This document shows, in pieces, positions 25,644 to 34,624 of a stretch of 64,000 nucleotides of DNA. The notes under the pieces were generated by a model. The model ran no database searches. It was not told where the DNA came from and worked only from the letters and a program-made list of their open reading frames with translations. A program made the position numbers and the translations under genes. The stretch comes from Achromobacter sp. HZ34 (GTDB lineage Bacteria; Pseudomonadota; Gammaproteobacteria; Burkholderiales; Burkholderiaceae_B), in assembly GCF_002209485.1 (NCBI RefSeq), contig NZ_NJIX01000001.1, positions 868,001-932,000 on the forward strand, read 5' to 3'. Numbering within the stretch: the first letter of the stretch is position 1; each line of letters opens with the position of its first letter.

Positions 25644-27701
25644 CTACGACCGCGCTTCCTCCAACTCGCTTTCGATTTCCCGCAATGTCGCTTCGAACTC
25701 ACGCAGCACCGTGGTCAGGCGGGATAGCAGTTCGGCGCGGTCGACCGTATCGTCGGACTCGGCGGCAGCCTGCTGCAGGGCCTTTTCCAACTGGCTGCCA
25801 GTGGTGATCACGGGCCAGTGTCCCAACATGCTCAAGGCGCCCACGCTGCGGTGCAGCCAGCGCGCCACCTGGCCGTAGAAGCCGGCGCACAAAGGCCCCC
25901 GTGCCTGCGCCAGGTCGTCACGTAGCAGCTGCACGGATTGCAGGGCGAAGCGACGTGCCATCAAGTTATCGCCGAACTGCGCCTGCAAGCCGTCCAGATC
26001 CAGGCCATGCAGCGGCGCCATGGCCATGGCGTCGTCCGCCACGGCGGCGGCGGCGGTGGCGGCGGTAGCGATGTCGCTACTGGCGGCCACGTCATCGCTG
26101 GCGCTGGGTTCGGGCAACCACTGAGCCAGCATATCGCGCAGGGCATCCAGCTTGATCGGCTTGTACAGGCAATCGTCGATCGCCTCGCAGAGGGCTGCCG
26201 CGGGCACCGCCCGTTCGGCCGTCGCGGTCATGGCCACGATGGGCAGGCGCTGCGTCGCACCGCGCGCGGTTTCGATTTCGCGCCAGGCGCGCGCCAGCTC
26301 GCCGCCATTCATCGGCGGCATCTGGCAATCGGTCAGCAACAGCGCATAGGTGCCCACCCGCAAGGCATCCAGGGCCGATGGCGCGTCTTCCTTCACATCG
26401 CAGACGAAGCCCAGCGTCATCAACTGGCGCCGCACCACCTCGCGGTTGATGGCATGATCGTCCACCACCAGGATGCGCAGCGGCCCAGCCGGGATCCCAC
26501 CGGCTGCCACCGCCCCCGCAGCCCCGGCAACGCCTGCGACGCCTGCACCCACCGACACACCACGACCGGTCTCACTGCCAGCGTCGGCGACGTCCGCGCC
26601 ACCACCGCCAACAGCGCCACCCGGCACCGCCACGGCCGAGCCCTGCAACCGCGACACCGCGCCGCCCGCCTCCAGGCTGGCATGCACTCGGGCATTCGTA
26701 CGCACCCGCGAGGCCACCACCTGAAACCGCGGCGGCGTCCTGTCCACCCGATTGGTCACGCTATCGATGTCCAGGTCCAGCGTGACGGCCGGCTGCGGCG
26801 GTCCCGCCGTCACCACGAAGCGGCAGGCGAAGGTCGCCGTGGTGCCGTGGCCAGGCATGCTGTTCAAGGTAATGCTGCCGCCCATCAAATTGGCCAGGCG
26901 GTTGCTTACCGACAAGCCCAGGCCCGAGCCGCCGTAGCGCCGGCTGGTGGCCCCATCGGCCTGCCGATACGGCGCCATGACCTGCGCCAGCCTGTCATGC
27001 GCAATGCCGATGCCGGTATCGCTGACGCTGAAGCGCAGCCATTGGGCGTCGGCATCGCTACGGTCCACCGATACCGCCAGCGTGACCTGCCCCTGGTGCG
27101 TGAACTTGGCCGCGTTACTCACGAGATTGGACAGGATCTGCCGGATGCGCAGAGGATCGCCCTGCACTGCGCCGCTCACGTTGGCGTCCACGCGCAGCAA
27201 GGTGCGCACGCCACGGCGCCGCGCCGGTTCGCCGATCACCATGACGACGCTATGCACGATGGCGCGCAGGTCGACCGGCACCGATTCCAGGCTCATGCGA
27301 TTCGCTTCGGCCTTGGAAAAATCCAGCACGTCATCGAGGATCTGCAGCAAGGCATTGGCGGCCGTATCCACCGCCGTCAACATCTGGCGCTGGTCGTCGT
27401 CCATCGCGCCGCGCCGCAACAAATCCAGCATGCCGATGATGCCGCTGAGCGGCGTGCGGATTTCGTGGCTCATGGTGGCGAAAAACGACGCCTTGGCCAG
27501 CGACGCGCTGTCGGCCAGGTCGCGCGCCGCCTCCAGGCGCAATTCGGCGGCGCGCCGGCGCGATACCTCGCGGCGCAATTGCACATAGGCCAGCGACAGC
27601 ACCACGGCGAAGGCCAGTACCAACAGCATGGCCGGGAAGATCTCGCGCCAGAAGACGGCGACGGGAATCGATTGATCAAAGCCTGGCAGGTTCATGGGCA
27701 T
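25644..27701 (-). CDS. Hybrid sensor histidine kinase (HK-REC-HPt)
   Basis: A 685-residue phosphorelay kinase. One membrane helix (about 16-40) is followed at once by the dimerisation/phosphoacceptor domain (FFATMSHEIRTPLSGIIGM, His 79), an ATPase domain (ILSNLVSNAAKF, DTGIGI, GGSGLGLSVSNRLANLMGG), a long Gly/Ala/Val-rich linker, a receiver (ILVVDDHAINREVVRRQL, phospho-Asp in LLLTDCQMPPMNG) and an HPt domain (WLHRSVGALSMLG). The order matches BvgS/EvgS C-termini, but no periplasmic or PAS sensor is present. The start is ATG 27701 (27695 is equally possible). No DNA-binding response regulator is adjacent. Confidence 0.88.
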   Translation of the reverse strand: MPMNLPGFDQSIPVAVFWREIFPAMLLVLAFAVVLSLAYVQLRREVSRRRAAELRLEAARDLADSASLAKASFFATMSHEIRTPLSGIIGMLDLLRRGAMDDDQRQMLTAVDTAANALLQILDDVLDFSKAEANRMSLESVPVDLRAIVHSVVMVIGEPARRRGVRTLLRVDANVSGAVQGDPLRIRQILSNLVSNAAKFTHQGQVTLAVSVDRSDADAQWLRFSVSDTGIGIAHDRLAQVMAPYRQADGATSRRYGGSGLGLSVSNRLANLMGGSITLNSMPGHGTTATFACRFVVTAGPPQPAVTLDLDIDSVTNRVDRTPPRFQVVASRVRTNARVHASLEAGGAVSRLQGSAVAVPGGAVGGGGADVADAGSETGRGVSVGAGVAGVAGAAGAVAAGGIPAGPLRILVVDDHAINREVVRRQLMTLGFVCDVKEDAPSALDALRVGTYALLLTDCQMPPMNGGELARAWREIETARGATQRLPIVAMTATAERAVPAAALCEAIDDCLYKPIKLDALRDMLAQWLPEPSASDDVAASSDIATAATAAAAVADDAMAMAPLHGLDLDGLQAQFGDNLMARRFALQSVQLLRDDLAQARGPLCAGFYGQVARWLHRSVGALSMLGHWPVITTGSQLEKALQQAAAESDDTVDRAELLSRLTTVLREFEATLREIESELEEARS

Positions 27702-27878
27702 GGGCGTGTAGACGCGGCAATCGAGTTTAGCAACCGTTGTCACGCTGCCCCGAGTTTCTTCTTTTGCCTGACGTCGTCGTTGTTTTGGATAACGTAGCTG
27801 AGTAGCGTCATCCCCGCTCGCCGTTCCTTGCCCAGGCCCTTGCGGCCGATTTTGTGCGCTAATCCACAAACGCGCCTT

Positions 27879-29651
27879 TTACGCCGCCGCGTGCGCCATC
27901 CCCGTCAGGTTGCCCAATCCGGCCCGTGGTCCCACCCGCAATTCACGCGTATGGAAACGCGCCACCGTATCCCTGTGCGCCACGCTGATGATGGCGCTGT
28001 GCGGCAACTGGCGCACCAGCGCTTCATACAGGGCGCTTTCCGTATCGCCATCCAGCGAGGAAGTGGCTTCGTCCAGGAACAGGAAAGCCGGCTTCAGCAG
28101 CAAGGCGCGCGCGAACGACAGGCGCTGCTTCTCGCCCGGCGACAGGCGCAGGCTCCACGCTTCGCGCGCGTGCAGCTGGTCCACGTATTCCTCCAGGTGG
28201 CAGTCGCGCAAGACGCGCGCGCAATCGGCGTCGTCATGGTTCTGCGGGTCGTCCGGATAGCACAGCGCATCCTTCAGGTCACCGTCGGGCACGTAGCTGA
28301 CCTGCGGCAGGAACAAGGCCAGCCGCGCCTGCCCTGCCGCCCCCGCCTCATTGCGCGGCATGGTCACCTCGCCGCCGGCATAGGGCCACAAGCCCGCCAG
28401 CGTCCGCAGCAGCGTGCTCTTGCCGCTGCCGGACGGCCCGCGCACCAGCCAACGTTCGCCCGGCTGGATGGTGAAGTCCGTCGGCACCGCCAGGGGGCGG
28501 CCGTCCGGCCGGCTGACTTCCAGTGCGGCCGCGCGCACCTCGGCGCCAGTGGACAAGCGCAAGGCGCTGGCCTCGGGCTCGTCCAGGCGCCGGCTGAATT
28601 CGCGCAGACGATTCACCGTGGCGCGCCAATCGGCCAGCGTCGAGTAGCTGTTGATGAACCACGAACAGGCCGTGCTCACCTGGCCGAAGGCATCGCTCAG
28701 CCGCATCAGCACGCCGATGGTGAATGCGCCCGCGAAGTAGCGCGGCGCCGCCGCCATCAAGGGAAAAATCAGCGCCGCCTGGGCGTAGATGGAACTGGCC
28801 AGCATCAGGCGCTTGGTGTAGCGCATGACTTCGCGCCAGTTGGCACGGATCGCGCCGAAGGCCACGCGTGCGCGCGCCCCTTCGATATTGCCGCCGTCGT
28901 AGAACGCGATCTGCTCGGCGTTCTGGCGCAGGCGCACCAGCAGCACGCGAAAATCCGCTTCCACCCGCTGTTGCCGGTAGTTGACGCCGATCAGCCCGCC
29001 GCTGACCTTCTGGATGACCCACGACCCCACCACGGCATACACGATGGCCACCCACACCATATAGCCGGGGATGCTCGCGCCATGGCCGAACAGCGTGAAA
29101 CTCAACGTCCCGGACAGCACCCACAGGATGGTGACGAAGGAAAAGAAGGTGACCACCGTCGACAGCAGGTCCAGCGACAAGGCCAGCGAGTTGGATGCCA
29201 GGCTGCGCAAGTCCTCGGCGATCCGCTGGTCCGGGTTATCCAGCGTGTGATCGCGCTCCAGGCGGTAGTAGGTATCGCTGCGCAGCCACCGCGCCATATA
29301 GACATCGGTCAGCCACTGGCGCCAGCGGAACTCCAGCCCTTGGCGTACATAGATCTGCGCGGTGGACATCAGGATGAAGAACACCGCCAGCACCGTGAAT
29401 ACCAGCAGCAGATGCTTGAATGCGGGGAAATCGTGCTTTTCGATCGCGTCGTAGAAGGCGGCGAACCAGCTATTGATGCGAACGTTGACGTAGACGATGG
29501 CAAGATTCAGCAGCACCACCAGCGCCAGCATGGCGCGCGCGCGGTGCCGTTGTTCGGAAAACCAGAAGGGCCGGATCAAGGCCCAGGTCCCGTGTGCCTT
29601 GTCACGCGGCAGCGCGGCGCCGCCCATCTTCTGAATGGAGGCTGAATTCAT
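27879..29651 (-). CDS. SbmA/BacA-like ABC exporter with fused ATPase
   Basis: A 590-residue half-transporter. The N-terminal six-helix domain is of the SbmA/BacA type (WFSEQRHRARAMLALVVLLNLAIVYVNVRINSWFAAFYDAI, WRQWLTDVYMARWL, DNPDQRIAEDLRSL). The C-terminal ATPase has Walker A GPSGSGKST, signature LSPGEKQRLSFARALLL and Walker B FLFLDEATSSLD. Relatives such as YddA and peroxisomal ABCD proteins move hydrophobic or acyl substrates, and BacA moves peptides and vitamin B12. The start ATG 29651 follows AGGACGACACG. It is downstream of, and co-oriented with, the PhyH gene (65 bases), so co-transcription is possible. Confidence 0.87.
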   Translation of the reverse strand: MNSASIQKMGGAALPRDKAHGTWALIRPFWFSEQRHRARAMLALVVLLNLAIVYVNVRINSWFAAFYDAIEKHDFPAFKHLLLVFTVLAVFFILMSTAQIYVRQGLEFRWRQWLTDVYMARWLRSDTYYRLERDHTLDNPDQRIAEDLRSLASNSLALSLDLLSTVVTFFSFVTILWVLSGTLSFTLFGHGASIPGYMVWVAIVYAVVGSWVIQKVSGGLIGVNYRQQRVEADFRVLLVRLRQNAEQIAFYDGGNIEGARARVAFGAIRANWREVMRYTKRLMLASSIYAQAALIFPLMAAAPRYFAGAFTIGVLMRLSDAFGQVSTACSWFINSYSTLADWRATVNRLREFSRRLDEPEASALRLSTGAEVRAAALEVSRPDGRPLAVPTDFTIQPGERWLVRGPSGSGKSTLLRTLAGLWPYAGGEVTMPRNEAGAAGQARLALFLPQVSYVPDGDLKDALCYPDDPQNHDDADCARVLRDCHLEEYVDQLHAREAWSLRLSPGEKQRLSFARALLLKPAFLFLDEATSSLDGDTESALYEALVRQLPHSAIISVAHRDTVARFHTRELRVGPRAGLGNLTGMAHAAA

Positions 29652-29716
29652 CGTGTCGTCCTGAGGTCTGGCCAGCAGGTATGACCGTGCGCCAGGACTT
29701 AGGTTTCACGATTTTT

Positions 29717-30478
29717 TTATCCTAGCGCCACTTCAGGCTTGGACGCCGAACGGGTGCCCGGGCGCGGCCGCGTGTTGGCGGCGTGATAGGTATGCACCAC
29801 CGACAGCTTCACCGCATCGCTCTGGTTGCGTCCCGCCGCATGCAGCGTGCGGCAGTGGAAGAACAGCACGTCGCCCGGCTCCAGCTCGGGCGAGATGGCC
29901 TGGGCGATCAGGGCCTGGTTTTCCGGCAGGTCCTCGCGCAGGAATTGCGCCTCGTCGAAGCGTTCCGGCGCCAGGCTCATCGCATGCGAACCGGGTACCA
30001 GCCACAGCGCGCCGTTGTAGGCGGTTTCCGCGCCCAGGGCCAGCCACGTGGAAACCAGGTCTTCCTTGTCGAAGGACCAATAGCGGATGTCGCGATGCCA
30101 GCCGGTCAGGCTGCCGTAGCGCGGATGCTTGGTCATGACGCAGTTGTGATGCGCGCGCGACAGCACGACGGACTCACCGAAATAGGCTTGCAGGGACGCC
30201 GCCACGGCCGGGTCCGTGGCCCAGGCCGCATAAGCCGGGTCGCGCGCATAGGCATCGAGCAGGCGCCGCACCGTGCCGCCGCCCTCCGCGTTGCGCGAAA
30301 CCGGCGCGCCCGGATAGCGCAGGTCGGCTTCGTATTCCAGCGGTGAATGCGCCTGCGCCAGCTGCGTTTCGGCAAGCTGGCGCAAGGCCACGCGGCGTTC
30401 AGGGGCCAGGAACTGCTTGGCGATGACAAAACCCTGCTCACGCAGGGTTTCGATTTGAGAGGCATTCAACGGCGACAT
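29717..30478 (-). CDS. Phytanoyl-CoA dioxygenase family protein
   Basis: A 253-residue Fe(II)/2-oxoglutarate oxygenase. The iron-binding facial triad is visible as WHRDIRYW (His and Asp) and FFHCRTLHAAGRN (second His), with a following Arg to bind 2-oxoglutarate. GALWLVPGSH marks the family core. Members hydroxylate diverse small molecules, and the substrate is unknown. It lies upstream of the SbmA-like transporter on the same strand, which might move the substrate or product. Confidence 0.88.
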   Translation of the reverse strand: MSPLNASQIETLREQGFVIAKQFLAPERRVALRQLAETQLAQAHSPLEYEADLRYPGAPVSRNAEGGGTVRRLLDAYARDPAYAAWATDPAVAASLQAYFGESVVLSRAHHNCVMTKHPRYGSLTGWHRDIRYWSFDKEDLVSTWLALGAETAYNGALWLVPGSHAMSLAPERFDEAQFLREDLPENQALIAQAISPELEPGDVLFFHCRTLHAAGRNQSDAVKLSVVHTYHAANTRPRPGTRSASKPEVALG

Positions 30479-30615
30479 GGATACTGCCAGGGGGGAATGA
30501 GGGCTTACGTATTCTACGACCGCTTCAGCCCTTGCATGCCACCGTCCTCAAGCAAATATTGACGGACCGCAATGCAGGGGCGCTACGAGGGCAGCGAAAA
30601 CGATCGCGGCCACGC

Positions 30616-31155
30616 TCAGAACAAGCCGCCGAAGACCAGCCCGGCCACCGCACCCCCCAGCAGCAGCCACAGAGGATGCAGCTTGGTACGCCAGCCCAGC
30701 AGCGTCGACACCACCGCGATCACCAGCAGCAGCACATTGGTCACGGACGCCACGGTGATCAAGACGCCGCTGGCCGCCACCAGCCCCACGGTCATGGGAA
30801 AAATGCCCTGCTGCGCGATCACGCGCCACGGACGGTCCTTGAACTTCTCCCACAAGCGCAACACCAGGATGGTCACCAGCGCGGGCGGCACGAACTTGGC
30901 CGCGCTGGAAACCAGCATGCCGCCCCAGCCGGCCACGTGCCAGCCCACCAGCGGCACGATCATCAGATTGGGCCCGGGCGCGGCCTGCGCCAGGGCGAAC
31001 AGCGAGGTGAAGGTCTCGGCCGACATCCAGTGATGGACGTCCACCACCTGGCGCTGCATTTCGGGCAGGATGGTCATGCCCCCACCGAAGGAGATCAGCG
31101 ACAGCTGGGTGAACAGGGTGAAGAGATCCCACAGGGTCTGCAAGGCGGCGCTCAT
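30616..31155 (-). CDS. Chromate transporter family protein (second half)
   Basis: A 179-residue membrane protein with one CHR domain: FTQLSLISFGGGMTILPEMQRQVV at the N-terminus and LAQAAPGPNLMIVPLVGW. It pairs with the CHR gene upstream, whose stop overlaps its ATG (ATGA). Short CHR proteins work as two-gene pairs corresponding to the halves of ChrA, which extrudes chromate and perhaps sulfate-like oxyanions. No ChrB regulator is present. Confidence 0.87.
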   Translation of the reverse strand: MSAALQTLWDLFTLFTQLSLISFGGGMTILPEMQRQVVDVHHWMSAETFTSLFALAQAAPGPNLMIVPLVGWHVAGWGGMLVSSAAKFVPPALVTILVLRLWEKFKDRPWRVIAQQGIFPMTVGLVAASGVLITVASVTNVLLLVIAVVSTLLGWRTKLHPLWLLLGGAVAGLVFGGLF

Positions 31156-31766
31156 CGACGCAACCTCCACGTTCCCAGGATGCTGAGCGGCGTCAGCACC
31201 AGCATGGTCGGCACCAGCGGCAGGCGCAGCACCGCGATGGCCACGAAACAGGCCACCACGATCACGGCGCCCCAGGCGTTCTTGAGGATGGGCTTGCCGA
31301 TCTTCAGGGCCATCGAGATCACCAGGCCCGCGGCAGCGGCGGCCAGGCCGGCGAACAGATGGCGCACATGCGGGTCATGCTGGTAATGATCATAGACAAC
31401 GCCCAACGCCAGCACGACGATGGTGGGCACCAGCACGAAGCCCGTCAGCGCCAGCACCGCGCCGACCACGCCGCGAAAACGCATGCCCAGCGCCACCGCC
31501 AGATTCATGATGTTGCCCCCCGGCAGGAACTGGCACAGGCCCAGCATGGTGGTGAACTCTTCGCTGGACAGCCAGCGGTGCTTCTCCACGACCATGCGCC
31601 GGACCAGGGGCAGCGCCCCGCCGAAGGCGGTCATGCCCAGCACGAAAAAGCCCCAGAACAATTGGCTCAGTGTGGGAGGGGGTGCCAGGTCGGCGTCCGG
31701 GCTGGTGGGAGAAACAGGGGGAACGGTGGAATCCGGAGAAACTGGAGGGGGCGTGGAGGCGCTCAT
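31152..31766 (-). CDS. Chromate transporter family protein (first half)
   Basis: A 204-residue short-chain CHR protein. After a Pro/Ser/Thr-rich N-terminal tail it shows FWGFFVLGMTAFGGALPLVRRMVVEKHRWLSSEEF and GLCQFLPGGNIMNLAVALG, the conserved CHR motifs (FGG and PG-N). ATG 31766 is preceded by AAGGAAGATCGGC. A TTG start at 31814 is less likely. It is co-transcribed with the second CHR gene. Confidence 0.87.
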   Translation of the reverse strand: MSASTPPPVSPDSTVPPVSPTSPDADLAPPPTLSQLFWGFFVLGMTAFGGALPLVRRMVVEKHRWLSSEEFTTMLGLCQFLPGGNIMNLAVALGMRFRGVVGAVLALTGFVLVPTIVVLALGVVYDHYQHDPHVRHLFAGLAAAAAGLVISMALKIGKPILKNAWGAVIVVACFVAIAVLRLPLVPTMLVLTPLSILGTWRLRR

Positions 31767-31884
31767 GCCGACGATCTTCCTTGCGCGGTCGGGGGTATCA
31801 GGGTCTAGCGGCAAGCCAGGCCAGCTAAGCCGTAAGTCTTATGTATTATATAAGACCCAAGAATCCCATGACCAGCGCCGGGCG

Positions 31885-31914
31885 CAAAAAAACGGGGCGG
31901 CCAAAGCCGCCCCG
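31885..31914 (-). terminator. Terminator after the Bug gene
   Basis: Read on the minus strand, CGGGGCGGC and GCCGCCCCG form a 9-bp stem with a four-base loop, followed by a run of seven T (the A-run at 31886-31892 on the plus strand). It lies 58 bases past the stop of the Bug receptor gene. Confidence 0.85.
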
Positions 31915-31971
31915 CCACACCGATAGTACTCGCCGCCAGGGCGAGCACCCATCATCCGAATCGATCCGGTA

Positions 31972-32967
31972 TCACTCCGCCTTGATGTTCGCCGCCTTGA
32001 TCACCTTCGACCACTTGGCGGTTTCCGTGACGACGAACTTGCCGAAGTCGGCGGCGCTGCCCGGCGTGGCCGAGGCGCCCAGATCCGCCAGGCGCTGCTT
32101 CACGGTGGCATCCGCCAGCGCCTGGTTCAGGGCCGCGTTCAGCTTCTCGATGACAGGTGCCGGCGTGCCCTTGGGCGCGTTCAGGCCCCACCACACGGAA
32201 GCGGCGGAATTGTCCAGGCCCAGCGATTTCACGGTGGGCACGTCCGGCAGCAAGGAAGCGGGCTTGTCGTCCATCACGGCCAGCGCGCGCATCTTGCCCG
32301 ACTTGATGTGGGCAATGACTTCCAGCGGGTTGATGGCCATGAAATTGATGCGGCCGCCCAGCAGATCGGTAATGGCCGGCGCGCCGCCCTTGTAAGGCAC
32401 GTGCAGCGCGTCGAACTTGCCGTCGGCCTTGAGCAATTCGCTGGCCAGGTGGCCGGAGCTGCCGTTGCCGGCCGTGCCGAAGGTCAGCTTGCCCGGGTTG
32501 GCCTTGCCGTACTCGATCATTTCCTTCAGCGTCTTGAATTGCGAATCAGCCGCCACCACTACGACCAGCGGCGCGTAGCCGATGGCACCCACCGGCACCA
32601 GGTCATTGGCCGGATCGAAAGGCAGCTTGGCGAACAGCGAGGAATTGCTGGCCAGCGACGGCGACGAGGTCAGCAGCGTATAGCCGTCGGGCTGGGCGCG
32701 CGCCACCAGGTCCATGCCAATGTTCGTGGCGCCGCCGGGACGGTTGTCGACGATGATGCTTTGCTTCAGCGTCTCGCCCATTTTCTGGGTGATCAGGCGG
32801 GTGACGATGTCCACCGCGCCACCGGGTGCGTAAGGCACCACCACGCGGACGGGCTTGGAAGGATAGCTGTCTTCAGCGTGGCTCAGGGCGGGAACGCCAG
32901 CGGCGATAAGGGCAGTGGCCAGGCCGAGCCCGCGAATCATCCGGGCGAGCAGAGGGCTGCGTTGCAT
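31972..32967 (-). CDS. Bug-family periplasmic solute receptor
   Basis: A 331-residue tripartite-tricarboxylate-type receptor (Bug family, abundant in Bordetella and relatives). The signal peptide ends near ALSHAED. The core shows YPSKPVRVVVPYAPGGAVDIVTR, DNRPGGATNIGMDLVARAQPDGYTLL and GHLASELLK, all standard. It would bind a carboxylated ligand in the periplasm. ATG 32967 follows GGAGACAAAAGC. No TctAB membrane genes are here, a common situation for Bug proteins. The LysR gene is divergent. Confidence 0.92.
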   Translation of the reverse strand: MQRSPLLARMIRGLGLATALIAAGVPALSHAEDSYPSKPVRVVVPYAPGGAVDIVTRLITQKMGETLKQSIIVDNRPGGATNIGMDLVARAQPDGYTLLTSSPSLASNSSLFAKLPFDPANDLVPVGAIGYAPLVVVVAADSQFKTLKEMIEYGKANPGKLTFGTAGNGSSGHLASELLKADGKFDALHVPYKGGAPAITDLLGGRINFMAINPLEVIAHIKSGKMRALAVMDDKPASLLPDVPTVKSLGLDNSAASVWWGLNAPKGTPAPVIEKLNAALNQALADATVKQRLADLGASATPGSAADFGKFVVTETAKWSKVIKAANIKAE

Positions 32968-33060
32968 GCTTTTGTCTCCATGGAGCATTGAAAATTTCTT
33001 CTTGGGCTTGATGGTGCCTGCGAAGGACTGATATCGTCCAATACTTTTTCCAGCGCCAAT

Positions 33061-33074
33061 TTATAGGTTTTCCA
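33061..33074. promoter_or_regulatory. Candidate LysR site TTATAGGTTTTCCA
   Basis: This 14-base word sits just before the LysR start and recurs exactly at 52033-52046 in the other divergent Bug/LysR gap of the window. A nearby GGAC/GTCC inverted repeat lies at 33025-33039. It is a plausible regulator-binding element. Confidence 0.4.
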
Positions 33075-33082
33075 GATAATTC

Positions 33083-33979
33083 ATGGATTTTCGCCAGCTG
33101 CGCTACTTCGTCACGGTCGCGGAAGAACTCAGTTTCAGCGCCGCCGCCCGCCGCCTGCACATCAGCCAGCCGCCCTTGAGCACGCAGGTCAAGGCGCTGG
33201 AAGAGGAATTAGGGACGGCACTATTCGCCCGCAACAACCGCAATGTCGCGCTGACCGAGGCAGGCCGGCTGTTCCTCGACCAGGCCCGCCGGGCGCTGCT
33301 GCATCTGGAACGGGCCAGCGACGTGGTGCGCCAGGCCATCCGCGGAGAGGCGGGCGAGATCCGCATCGCGTTCACGGCGTCGGTGCCCATGTTCGAGGCA
33401 TTTCCGCGCCTGGTGCAGGACTTCCGCGGGCGCCATCCCGCCGCCCGCGCGGATCTCATCCACATGTCCACCGGGCAGCAGTTGCAGGCCCTGGCGGAGA
33501 AAACCATAGACGTGGGCTTCCTGCGCCCTTCCATCCTGTTCTGCCCGCCATCCAATATCCGCGTGCTGCGCCTGTGGCGTGACCGCTTGATGGCGGTGCT
33601 GCCCGCCAGCCATCCGCTGGCCGCGCAAACGGAGCCGGTGCCGCTGTCCGCCTTGTCCGAGGACACCTTCATCCTGTTCCCGCGCGGCCTGGGCTGCGGC
33701 CTGTTCGAGCACGTGACGGTGCTGGCCAGCCGCTCGGGGTTCGCGCCCCACATCGGCCAGGATGCGCGCGAGGGGGCCACCATCATCGGCCTGGTGGCGG
33801 CGGGGATGGGGATTTCCATCCTGCCGGAAACCTACGCCAGGACCGGTATTCCCGGCGTGGTCTACCGTCATCTGGAAACCGACGATGCGGCCAGTGAAAT
33901 CCTGCTGGCGCACCGGTCGGATGACGCCTCACCGCTGCTGGGCCGTTTTTTCTCCATGGCCGAGGACAGCCTTACTTAG
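33083..33979 (+). CDS. LysR family regulator divergent from the Bug gene
   Basis: A 298-residue LysR protein starting [44 protein letters not shown], a textbook helix-turn-helix, with an effector domain containing [10 protein letters not shown] and [14 protein letters not shown]. It probably controls the divergent receptor gene. Its stop overlaps that of the convergent Fur-like gene by eight bases. Confidence 0.92.
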   Translation: MDFRQLRYFVTVAEELSFSAAARRLHISQPPLSTQVKALEEELGTALFARNNRNVALTEAGRLFLDQARRALLHLERASDVVRQAIRGEAGEIRIAFTASVPMFEAFPRLVQDFRGRHPAARADLIHMSTGQQLQALAEKTIDVGFLRPSILFCPPSNIRVLRLWRDRLMAVLPASHPLAAQTEPVPLSALSEDTFILFPRGLGCGLFEHVTVLASRSGFAPHIGQDAREGATIIGLVAAGMGISILPETYARTGIPGVVYRHLETDDAASEILLAHRSDDASPLLGRFFSMAEDSLT

Positions 33980-34376
33980 GGATGCCGAACAGCGTGATGG
34001 TGTGGTCGGTAAGCGTATAGCCCATTTCGTCGGCGATCTTCTGCAGGCGTTTTTCGATCTGCGGGTCGTAGAATTCCTCCACCTCGCCCGTCGTGGTGCT
34101 GACCAGATGGCCATGATGGCGTTCGCCGTCGTTCAGTTCGAACACGGCTTTGTTGCCACCCAACTGGCTGCGCTTGAGCAGGCCGGCATGCTCGAACTGC
34201 GTCAGCACGCGATACACCGTGGCCAGGCCCATCTCCACGCCGTCATTGAGCAGCAGCCGGTAGACATCTTCGGCGCTCAGGTGACGTCGCTCGCTGTTGT
34301 TGAACAGATCGAGGATTTTCATTCGGGGGAATGTGACCTTCAGGCCGATTCCCTTCAGATCCACTGAGTCGCTCAT
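33972..34376 (-). CDS. Fur-family regulator, divergent metal-site variant
   Basis: A 134-residue Fur-family repressor. The DNA-binding part ([47 protein letters not shown]) closely follows Fur. In the regulatory domain the usual HHDHLIC-x2-C reads [11 protein letters not shown], so the metal-ligand Asp and the structural CxxC cysteines are missing, and the C-terminus lacks the second Cys set. This resembles the Cys-less alphaproteobacterial Fur/Mur type. It may sense a different metal or be a secondary paralogue. The ATG has a good GGAGATACAA leader. Confidence 0.85.
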   Translation of the reverse strand: MSDSVDLKGIGLKVTFPRMKILDLFNNSERRHLSAEDVYRLLLNDGVEMGLATVYRVLTQFEHAGLLKRSQLGGNKAVFELNDGERHHGHLVSTTTGEVEEFYDPQIEKRLQKIADEMGYTLTDHTITLFGIPK

Positions 34377-34624
34377 TTGTATCTCCGCGTGGTCAGTCGA
34401 GGCAGCTTTGGTCCTCCGGGGTCACGGGGCGACCGGCGTAATCCGGGCTGGCCCGGGGTGTTCCGGGGTGTCCCGGGGTGACCGTTCGACAGTATCCATC
34501 GAAGCCCTCCAGCGCGCCAGCCCGGCCGTTCCCCATTTAATGGCATGATGCGTGTACGGCCGCCCGTCCCTACCCCGCTCCGCGCCTGCGCGCGGGCCGG
34601 TCGGGCCACCTTCCCGGGAATTTC

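Noticed and set aside
25938-27797. A 619-codon plus-strand frame opposite the hybrid kinase
   Set aside because: Antisense shadow; the kinase on the other strand has all catalytic motifs.
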